Shown: piece by piece, positions 1 to 6,205 of the stretch
Layout: the number at the start of each line of letters is the position of its first letter
How positions within the stretch are numbered: the stretch's first letter is position 1
Origin: GCA-020343675 sp964462945
GTDB lineage: Bacteria; Planctomycetota; Phycisphaerae; Sedimentisphaerales; Anaerobacaceae
Assembly (NCBI GenBank): GCA_964462945.1
Contig: CAYWZW010000076.1
Coordinates: 1-25,103, forward strand
Length of the DNA: 25,103 bases
Direction of reading: 5' to 3'
Position numbers and translations under genes: made by a program
Notes under the pieces: generated by a model
The model's database searches: none
Seen by the model: the letters and a program-made list of their open reading frames with translations, nothing else
Told to the model about the DNA's origin: nothing

Positions 1-1
1 T

Positions 2-358
2 TTCATACCACCCTCCGGAGAGGGCGCTCCTTATTGGAACGGCAAGAAGCCAAAAGACCTGCCTAACCTCCTTTCGCGTCACCAGGTGGCGGAGGGTCAG
101 CCGGGCGCAGGCAGTTTTTACTGGCAATCTCAGCACGGGGAGGGCGATCTGAACAATTGCACGGAAGCTGCGATATTCGCCACGCTTGGGCTGGTTGCTG
201 CCTCGAAGGCGAACCCTGCTCTGAACCTGGATTGTGCCATTCTGGCGGCCCGCGACGCATTACTGGGCGGCGTCAGTTTTCAAGGCATGGTCTGGGAGCG
301 CCTCTCTCAGGAGGGCAAAGACTACTGCGCATGCGCGCGAGAGATTCTGTGTACATGA
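2..358 (+). CDS. C-terminal fragment of an upstream protein, possibly prenyltransferase/squalene-cyclase-like repeat
   Basis: The frame is open from the first complete codon at base 2 to the TGA at 356-358, so this is the 3' end of a gene that starts before the window (about 118 residues visible). An internal GTG at 86 could be mistaken for a start, but the upstream residues are in the same open frame. The visible protein has a Q..G.GSFYWQSQHGEGD stretch followed by a small-residue helix (NNCTEAAIFATLGLVAA). That layout resembles the alpha-alpha barrel repeats of prenyltransferase/squalene-hopene cyclase-like proteins (Q..DGSW/F, then a helix). No catalytic motif is visible. It ends with three cysteines in the last eleven residues. 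The 343-base gap after it separates it from the polysaccharide genes. The coding call is fairly safe; the family is a weak guess. Confidence 0.5.
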   Translation, partial: FIPPSGEGAPYWNGKKPKDLPNLLSRHQVAEGQPGAGSFYWQSQHGEGDLNNCTEAAIFATLGLVAASKANPALNLDCAILAARDALLGGVSFQGMVWERLSQEGKDYCACAREILCT

Positions 359-431
359 GTTCACCCGGTCGCCCAGGCGGTGGATCTCGTGAATATGCGG
401 CCGAAGAAGTTGTGGTCGACCGACGGGGGCG

Positions 432-447
432 GAGCTTGCGCAAGCTC
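432..447. repeat. 16-bp perfect palindrome
   Basis: GAGCTTGCGCAAGCTC reads identically on both strands. As RNA it would form a 6-bp stem with a GCGC loop, with no T-tract after it, so a classical terminator is doubtful. It lies 74 bases past the stop of the upstream gene and 255 bases before the first export gene, where an operator for a dimeric regulator is also possible. Function unknown. Confidence 0.4.
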
Positions 448-485
448 GGCCAACCATCAATGCGTAATCGTATAGAGGAGAGGAA

Positions 486-521
486 TTGAAGAACTTCTGG
501 TTCAGCACCTGTCGCAGGTAG
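486..521 (+). CDS. Possible 11-residue leader peptide (speculative)
   Basis: A TTG at 486 is preceded by the strong purine-rich stretch GAGGAGAGGA (475-484) and opens a frame MKNFWFSTCRR ending in TAG. Its 3' half overlaps an inverted repeat (507-519). The TTG also overlaps the stop of a short upstream ATG frame (TTGA). The strong Shine-Dalgarno-like sequence has no other obvious gene to serve, which is the only reason to list this. It could be chance; nothing in the peptide points to an amino-acid attenuator. Confidence 0.15.
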   Translation: MKNFWFSTCRR

Positions 522-701
522 CGGCATGGCGAACAGGCTCGCGAACCAAGTTTGGTCCCATGAGAACTGTCGGATGTAGAACCAGTGCGGAATCTGGAGG
601 ATTGCTTAGTGTCGAGCATCCTCAAAGGTAAAAACTCGGCTTTTCGCAATTGAGTTTGCTCGTCGCGACTGGACGAGAGTCCTTGTGCTTTTGGAGGAGG
701 A

Positions 702-1460
702 ATGAAAGGTCATCGTGAGCCGGTCTTTGGCAGATTATGGGCCCTCATGGTAGTGGCGGTCCTGGGGAGCACACTGTTACTGGGTTGTCAGTTTGAACCG
801 ACTGAGCCAGGTTATCCGCATCCAAGCGCCTCTGAAATGAGAGCGGTAACTCCATCCCGAGTAGCTTTGGTACCGGGAGATGTCCTTGAGGTGAAGTTCT
901 TTTACACGCCCGAGCTTAATGAAAGTCAAACAGTGCGCCCCGATGGCAAGATCTTGCTTCAGCTAATAGGGGAGGTCGAGGTTGAGGGAAAGACCCCTGC
1001 CGAACTCCGGGACGAATTGCTGCGATTGTACGCGCCACACCTGAATGCTCCAGAGATTGCCGTCGTGGTTCGGTCGTTCCAGGAGCGCCGTGTGTTCGTT
1101 GGTGGCCAGGTAATGGCACCAGGGACCATAGAAATGCCTGGAGAGATGAATGTGCTGGAAGCCATCATGCAAGCTGGTGGTTTCAACCTGCGAGAAGCGG
1201 AACTCCGAAATGTGGTTGTGATTCGCCACAGGAACGGCCAACGGTATGGATACTCGATTAACTTGAAGCCTGCCCTATCGGGCGATGAAACTCAGTCGTT
1301 CTATTTGGAACCGAAGGATATTGTGTATGTGCCTCGAACCGAGATCGCCCAGGTCAATCAGTGGATTGACCAGCATATCAATAAGATCATCCCGGATACC
1401 GGCCTATTTTTCATGAGGACATCGGGAAAGACCACTATTGGTGTGGGCACTTATCGTTGA
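702..1460 (+). CDS. Polysaccharide export lipoprotein (Wza/OPX-like)
   Basis: Outer-membrane polysaccharide export protein that would form the exit channel for the polymer, working with the Wzc-like protein encoded next. The start ATG at 702 follows a strong GGAGGAGG (693-700). Residues 1-28 form a lipoprotein signal peptide with hydrophobic core LWALMVVAVLGSTLLLG and Cys29 as the lipidation site. Residues about 53-125 match the Poly_export domain, including PGDVLEVKFFYTPELN and VRPDGKILLQLIGEVEVEG. Residues about 129-175 match an SLBB beta-grasp domain (VFVGGQVMAPGTIEMPG, LEAIMQAGGF). At 252 residues it is much shorter than E. coli Wza (about 380) and has one SLBB domain and no evident C-terminal amphipathic outer-membrane helix, as in many short OPX proteins that need a separate outer-membrane partner. 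Its stop lies 22 bases before the next gene, so the two are probably co-transcribed. Confidence 0.92.
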   Translation: MKGHREPVFGRLWALMVVAVLGSTLLLGCQFEPTEPGYPHPSASEMRAVTPSRVALVPGDVLEVKFFYTPELNESQTVRPDGKILLQLIGEVEVEGKTPAELRDELLRLYAPHLNAPEIAVVVRSFQERRVFVGGQVMAPGTIEMPGEMNVLEAIMQAGGFNLREAELRNVVVIRHRNGQRYGYSINLKPALSGDETQSFYLEPKDIVYVPRTEIAQVNQWIDQHINKIIPDTGLFFMRTSGKTTIGVGTYR

Positions 1461-1482
1461 TCTTGGAGATGAAGAGAATTCA

Positions 1483-3813
1483 ATGTCAGAAGAAGTAGGT
1501 GAGCTTCCGGAAGAAACTCCGCAGGGTTCATTGCGGGACCTCTATTATGTTCTATTTCGGCATAAGTGGAAAATGACCCTGTTTTTCTTTGGCGTTCTCG
1601 GTGTCGTGATTGTGGGTACTCTTTGCAGACCTGAAATATACCGCTCTGAAGCGCAGTTACTGGTGCGCCTTGGCCGCGAAAGCGTAACCCTGGACCCGAC
1701 GGCAACAACCGGTCAGATCGTTGGTATCAGTCAATCTCGCGAAAGTGAGATCAACGCAGAGCTGGAGATCCTCAAGAGCCGGGAGTTGGCGGAGAAGGTA
1801 GTTGACGCCATCGGCATCGACGCATTCCATATAGGTCCTGGCAAAGAGCCCTCGCGCTCGGATAAGAACCTCACCGTAGGATGGACAGGTTATAAAGTGG
1901 TCAGAGACATTAAGAGCCAACTACGCGGCGCAGCAAGAAAACTGCAAGGTCTCAGAGCAGATGTAGATATGGTCGAGCAGGCGAGCAATCGCGAAAAGAC
2001 CGTGCTGGGGGTTTTGAGGGGACTCGAGATTAAGGCCGTAAACAAGAGCAGCATCATCAGCGTCTCTTACGAGGCGAAAAGCCCGAAATTGGCTCAGGAG
2101 GTTATCACCAAACTGATCGGTTTGTACCTCGAGAAACACATTGCTGTATATCAAACCCCTGGCTCGCACCAATTCTTCCTCCAACAGTCTGACCATTTGC
2201 GAAGTAAACTCGAGACGTATGAGAATGAACTTCGAAATCTGAAGGACGAAACCGGCGTTTCGTCGCTGGAAGATCAGCGTCTGGTTATGTTGAACCGCAT
2301 TGGCGACCTGGAGCAACAGACAGGGGCCGCAGAAGCTGAATTGACGGCTTCCGAAGCGAAGGTTCAGGCATTGCAGACGACCCTCACAAGCATACCTGAG
2401 GTACAGGTGACACAGGAGACTACAGGCTTTCCGGATTATGCCGCCGACCTGATGCGTGCGAAGCTCTATGAACTGCAATTGAAGGAGCAGGACCTTGCGT
2501 CCAAGTTTGCCGAGGGAAGCCAACAGATGCAGATGGCCCGTCGAGAAGTTGCCGAGGCGAAGGCGCTACTTGACAAAGAGACAACGAAGGCGGGCCGTAC
2601 AGAGGTGACTAGAGGAGTCAATAGTGTTCACCAGCAAGTGCAATCCGCATTGTTCACCGAACAAACAGCTCTCTCATCACTCCAGGCCAAAGTTGAGAAC
2701 CTGATGGGGCAATTAGCAAAGGCACGAGCGGGGCTGAAGACAGTGAACGATGCAGAACTGGGAATAACGCGATTGAAACGAGAGATAAGTGTCCAGGAGA
2801 CGAATTACCGCAGATATTCCGAGAACCTGGAACAGGCCCGTATTGATCATGCTTTGGAAGGTGAGAAGATATCGAACATCGGTGTGGTGCAGGCAGCTAC
2901 TCTCCCCTTGAAGCCAGTTGGGTCGGGGAGGTTACTTGACATGGCTTTAGGACTTTTCATGGGTACTATTGGCGCGATCGGGCTTGCACTATTCTCCGAG
3001 TACATAGACCACTCCATCAAGACACCTGAGGAGGCGGAGAGAATACTCCAATTGCCAACTCTTGCTTCTATCCCGCGTGTGCGGGCCAACAAGGTTCACG
3101 CCGCACGAAAGCAAATAAAGCGAACCAAAACCAATGGTGAGAGTGCAAACGGTGTGTCACAGCAGTGGATTATCCCTGCAAAGATCAGAGAGCACTACGG
3201 TGCTCTCCAAGAGGAACTCTTACTACAGTCGCAGAAGAGTGCAGGAGCATCATGTGTTCTTGCAGTTGTAGGTTCGTACCGTGGTGAAGGCGCTAGCACA
3301 GTCGCTGCAAATATTTCCACCGTGCTTGCGCAACATAGTGAGGGATGCGTCCTCCTTGTGGACGCAAACATCCGGTGTCCTTCGGTACACCAGATTTTCG
3401 AGACCAGACTCGCACCCGGACTTGTCAACGTAAGCGCACCAGACAGAAAAAGCAATGAAAATATCATCGTGTCTTGGTGTGCACGGAATCTCCATATCCT
3501 GACAGCAGGCATAACGAACGGGTATCCATTGCCGCTTTTCCATTCTGATTATTTTGCCAAGCTGATCAATTCGATGAAAGAGTATTACCGCTACGTGGTG
3601 ATTGATATGCCGCCTTTGAAAGAGGCCAGTTCGGCAGCCAGACTGGCTAGCTTGTGTGATGGCGTTGTCTTGGTTGTTGAGGCGGAGCGGCTGCGACGGG
3701 AAGTTGTGCTCAAAACCAAGGTGCAATTACTGAAGTGGAACGCCAAAACTCTGGGAGTCGTCCTCAACAAGAGACGGTTCCACGTTCCGGGGTGGCTCTA
3801 CCGGAGGTTGTAG
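1483..3813 (+). CDS. Wzz/Wzc-type polysaccharide co-polymerase with degenerate BY-kinase domain
   Basis: Inner-membrane protein that controls chain length and couples polymerisation to export through the Wza-like channel. ATG 1483 is preferred; an in-frame TTG at 1438 lies inside the previous gene. The 776-residue protein has a Wzz domain with TM1 at about 30-48, a long periplasmic coiled-coil region (about 230-460), a GNVR/proline-rich region and TM2 at about 485-505, then a cytoplasmic tyrosine-kinase-like ATPase domain. The P-loop reads GSYRGEGAST: the invariant lysine is Ala604. Walker A' reads LLVDANIR (Asp627, but Asn629 where the family has Asp). Walker B is intact in form (VVIDMPP, Asp708). 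The C-terminus lacks the tyrosine cluster of autophosphorylating BY-kinases, with only one tyrosine in WLYRRL. I infer a structural pseudokinase rather than an active autokinase. Confidence 0.92.
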   Translation: MSEEVGELPEETPQGSLRDLYYVLFRHKWKMTLFFFGVLGVVIVGTLCRPEIYRSEAQLLVRLGRESVTLDPTATTGQIVGISQSRESEINAELEILKSRELAEKVVDAIGIDAFHIGPGKEPSRSDKNLTVGWTGYKVVRDIKSQLRGAARKLQGLRADVDMVEQASNREKTVLGVLRGLEIKAVNKSSIISVSYEAKSPKLAQEVITKLIGLYLEKHIAVYQTPGSHQFFLQQSDHLRSKLETYENELRNLKDETGVSSLEDQRLVMLNRIGDLEQQTGAAEAELTASEAKVQALQTTLTSIPEVQVTQETTGFPDYAADLMRAKLYELQLKEQDLASKFAEGSQQMQMARREVAEAKALLDKETTKAGRTEVTRGVNSVHQQVQSALFTEQTALSSLQAKVENLMGQLAKARAGLKTVNDAELGITRLKREISVQETNYRRYSENLEQARIDHALEGEKISNIGVVQAATLPLKPVGSGRLLDMALGLFMGTIGAIGLALFSEYIDHSIKTPEEAERILQLPTLASIPRVRANKVHAARKQIKRTKTNGESANGVSQQWIIPAKIREHYGALQEELLLQSQKSAGASCVLAVVGSYRGEGASTVAANISTVLAQHSEGCVLLVDANIRCPSVHQIFETRLAPGLVNVSAPDRKSNENIIVSWCARNLHILTAGITNGYPLPLFHSDYFAKLINSMKEYYRYVVIDMPPLKEASSAARLASLCDGVVLVVEAERLRREVVLKTKVQLLKWNAKTLGVVLNKRRFHVPGWLYRRL

Positions 3814-3827
3814 GAGGTAACTTAGAG

Positions 3828-5093
3828 GTGACGAATCTGGGCAAGTTGAGGGCTTGCGGGAGATGGTGTGTGTCTATGTTCAGGGCAGGGTCCTCAACGG
3901 ACATCCAACCCCGAGGGCAATTCCGTGCCCTCATTATGCGTGAGCGAATCCGAGCTGATCGCAACCAGCATTTGTTTTCCCTCTTGCTCTTCACGACAGG
4001 AGCAGGTGCAAACAGCATCGGAGTGCAGCACCTGGCCCGTGTACTGGCTGACCGTGTTCGGTTGACCGATGAAGTCGGATGGTTTGACAATAGACGCATA
4101 GGTGTGCTCTTGCCGTACACATCTGCAGGCGGTGCTCAGACGTTAGCCGAAGATGTCTGCAAGACAATCACGACAAGGGCAGCGCCGCCGGAATACACTG
4201 TTCATACCTATCCATCGAAATGGTTCGCTGAAGGCAATGGACATCCAGACCAATATAGTTCCACAGATTTCTCCCCAGGATCGAAGACGAAACGATCCCA
4301 GAGACCTTCTGCACCTGCGAAGGACGGTGACGACGAAAACACGCCGCTCAGCAGCGAAATAGCCTCTGCCTATATGGCTTCGAAGAGCGGGACATTGACA
4401 CAGGGGATTGAACCGTTCTTCGCTGGCTCTTTGCCCAGGTGGAAACGTGCCATGGATGTCGTGTGTGCATCACTCGGACTCGTGGTGTTATCTCCTCTTC
4501 TGATTCTTATTGCTCTCATCGTTAAGGTCTCGTCTCCGGGACCCGTCTTTTTCAAGCAACCAAGGGTGGGCCGCTCGGGGAGACTTTTCACAATGTTGAA
4601 ATTCCGAACCATGAAGCCAAATATCGACAAGTCTGCCCATAGACAGTACATGTGCGCGTTAATTAACGGTGGAAGCAGAGATAAACCTATGACAAAGCTG
4701 GACGATGTTTCCCAATTGACGGCGGTCGGCAAAATACTCCGCGGCACGAGTATTGATGAATTGCCGCAGCTGATTAACGTGCTGAGGGGCGAGATGACCT
4801 TAGTTGGACCCCGTCCGCCTGTTCCCTACGAAGTAGACGCGTATTCGCATTGGCATCACGCGCGCTTCGATGTTGTTCCTGGAATGACAGGGCTGTGGCA
4901 GGTCAGCGGGAAAAATCGGCTTGCCTTCTCTGAGATGGTACGGTTGGACATCCGGTATGCAAGAAAGCTGTCTGTATGTTCGGACGTAGCGATCCTGCTG
5001 AAAACACCGCTGGCCATTGCCTCTGACATCAAGGATAACCTCACCGCGCGGAAACAACGATCCCTGTCCAGAAAGGTTGGTGAAAATGCTTAG
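3828..5093 (+). CDS. Polyprenyl-phosphate sugar-1-phosphate transferase with N-terminal GGDEF-like domain
   Basis: Initiating phosphoglycosyl transferase (bacterial sugar transferase family, PF02397 type) that puts the first sugar phosphate on undecaprenyl phosphate at the inner membrane. GTG 3828 is chosen because GGAGG at 3813-3817 sits 10 bases before it; an in-frame ATG at 3876 is the alternative, and a GTG at 3735 would overlap the co-polymerase by 79 bases. The C-terminal half (from about residue 205) has KRAMDVV, a membrane segment (SLGLVVLSPLLILIALIV), SPGPVFFKQPRVGR, LKFRTM, the catalytic Asp310-Glu311 in DELPQLINVLRGEM, and GPRPP. Residues about 32-115 (MRERIRADRNQHLFSLLLF, then DEVGWFDNRRIGVLLP) align in pattern with GGDEF cyclase domains but lack the GG(D/E)EF loop. 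A low-complexity linker of about 85 residues joins the parts. It overlaps the next gene by 8 bases. Confidence 0.88.
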   Translation: MTNLGKLRACGRWCVSMFRAGSSTDIQPRGQFRALIMRERIRADRNQHLFSLLLFTTGAGANSIGVQHLARVLADRVRLTDEVGWFDNRRIGVLLPYTSAGGAQTLAEDVCKTITTRAAPPEYTVHTYPSKWFAEGNGHPDQYSSTDFSPGSKTKRSQRPSAPAKDGDDENTPLSSEIASAYMASKSGTLTQGIEPFFAGSLPRWKRAMDVVCASLGLVVLSPLLILIALIVKVSSPGPVFFKQPRVGRSGRLFTMLKFRTMKPNIDKSAHRQYMCALINGGSRDKPMTKLDDVSQLTAVGKILRGTSIDELPQLINVLRGEMTLVGPRPPVPYEVDAYSHWHHARFDVVPGMTGLWQVSGKNRLAFSEMVRLDIRYARKLSVCSDVAILLKTPLAIASDIKDNLTARKQRSLSRKVGENA

Positions 5094-6123
5094 CATTGCA
5101 GTTGCAGGCTGTGGCTACTGGGGTCCGAATCTCATTCGGAATTTTAGCTCCCTTTCCGAGTGTAAAGTGAAATCAGTCTGCGATAAGGACGCGGGCCGCT
5201 TGGAGCACATGAAGATGCTCTATCCTACCGTGAACACTGTCTCTGAGTTTGATGATCTGGTCGAAGACGAGGACATCGACGCTATCGCCGTCGTCACCCC
5301 TGTTCGTTCGCACTTTGAGTTCGCCAAGAAGTCTTTGCTGGCCGGGAAACACACTTTCATTGAGAAACCCATGGCTTGCTCTTCAAAAGAGTGTGAGGAG
5401 TTGATAGAGCTGGCCGAAAGGCACAAGTTGATACTTATGGTAGGACACACTTTTGTCTACTCGACTCCTGTAAAGAAAATCAGAGAATTCGTTCAAAGGG
5501 GGGAACTGGGGGACCTTTTGTATATTAGTGCACGTCGTTTGAATCTTGGCTTGGTGCAGAAGGACATCAACGCGGCTTGGGACCTCGCACCACATGACAT
5601 CTCAATTATACTCTATGTTCTTGACTATGAGCCGGTGTCTGTCAACTGCCAGGGCAAGTCCTATGTTGCCACTGGGGTCGAAGAGGTGACGAATATGACA
5701 CTGAATTTCGCCAATGGTGCTTTTGCCACGATCCAGAGTAGCTGGCTGGACCCCAAAAAGGTCCGGGAGACAGTGTTTGTTGGCAAGAAAAAGATGCTCG
5801 TTTACGACGATACAGAGCCAGCAGAAAAGATCAAAATACACGACAAGCGAATAGATGTTCCTCCACACTATGACTCGTTTGCTGAGTTTCAATATGCCTA
5901 CCATTATGGGGACACATACTCTCCTTATCTCAAACTCGTTGAGCCGCTGAAAGCAGAGTGTCAGCACTTCTTGGACTGCATTAGGACCGGGGCGGAGTGC
6001 GAATCAAGCGGCATGCAAGGCCTGGCGGTCGTTCGAATTCTCGAGGCTGCTTCCGCGTCACTGAAAAATGGTGGTGGCATGGTGCCAGTTGTCAGGCCCT
6101 CAGTGCCTGCTGGACATAATTGA
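5086..6123 (+). CDS. Gfo/Idh/MocA-family sugar dehydrogenase (WbpB/WlbA-like)
   Basis: NAD(P)-dependent oxidoreductase, most likely acting on a nucleotide sugar by oxidising C3 before transamination, as WbpB/WlbA do on UDP-GlcNAc uronate. ATG 5086 overlaps the upstream stop (ATGCTTAG), suggesting coupled translation. The 345-residue protein has an N-terminal Rossmann fold with GCGYWG (residues 8-13), the family signature EKP at 93-95, and the substrate-domain motif APHDISIIL with His170, the usual catalytic histidine position. In-locus partners for a 3-amino-sugar route are the aminotransferase at 20900 and N-acyltransferase at 20409. The assignment within this broad family is inference: other members act on inositols, glucose-fructose or heptoses. 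The family call is firm, the substrate is not. Confidence 0.9.
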   Translation: MLSIAVAGCGYWGPNLIRNFSSLSECKVKSVCDKDAGRLEHMKMLYPTVNTVSEFDDLVEDEDIDAIAVVTPVRSHFEFAKKSLLAGKHTFIEKPMACSSKECEELIELAERHKLILMVGHTFVYSTPVKKIREFVQRGELGDLLYISARRLNLGLVQKDINAAWDLAPHDISIILYVLDYEPVSVNCQGKSYVATGVEEVTNMTLNFANGAFATIQSSWLDPKKVRETVFVGKKKMLVYDDTEPAEKIKIHDKRIDVPPHYDSFAEFQYAYHYGDTYSPYLKLVEPLKAECQHFLDCIRTGAECESSGMQGLAVVRILEAASASLKNGGGMVPVVRPSVPAGHN

Positions 6124-6131
6124 CGGTGACT

Positions 6132-6153
6132 GCAACATGTGAAAGCAACATGT
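6132..6153. repeat. Direct repeat GCAACATGT x2 upstream of the hydrolase gene
   Basis: Two exact 9-bp copies, at 6132-6140 and 6145-6153, with a 13-base period; each carries the palindromic core ACATGT. They lie in the 82-base gap between the dehydrogenase and the hydrolase, about 50 bases before its start codon. They could be a regulator binding site for separate control of the hydrolase, or chance. Confidence 0.35.
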
Positions 6154-6205
6154 AGGAAAAATCATACTAACATCAGCGTAAGTCTAACTTGTAGGGGAAT
6201 CTCAG

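Larger units (their letters stand above)
359..701. other. Intergenic region upstream of the polysaccharide operon
   Basis: No convincing gene. It separates the upstream gene from the export lipoprotein and probably holds the promoter and 5' leader of the operon, though I cannot assign -35/-10 or sigma-54 boxes with confidence. Visible structure: a 16-bp perfect palindrome at 432-447, a purine-rich ribosome-binding-like stretch at 475-484 in front of an 11-codon TTG frame (486-521), a small inverted repeat at 507-519 (ACCTG-TCG-CAGGT) and a small hairpin GGAC-GAGA-GTCC at 671-682 shortly before the operon's ribosome binding site. Confidence 0.5.

Noticed and set aside
359..701. Sigma-54 (-24/-12) or sigma-70 promoter of the operon
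   Set aside because: No TGGCAC-N5-TTGC match and no well-spaced -35/-10 pair could be identified, so no promoter is called.
1921..2523. 200-codon minus-strand frame inside the co-polymerase gene
   Set aside because: It is antisense to a clear Wzc-like coding sequence and its protein has no recognisable motif; a codon-bias shadow.
3735..3827. Extended start of the sugar transferase at GTG 3735
   Set aside because: It would overlap the co-polymerase by 79 bases, whereas GTG 3828 has a well-placed GGAGG.
5017..5085. Extended start of the dehydrogenase at 5017
   Set aside because: The Rossmann fold begins right after ATG 5086, and the extra residues are just the other frame of the sugar transferase end.
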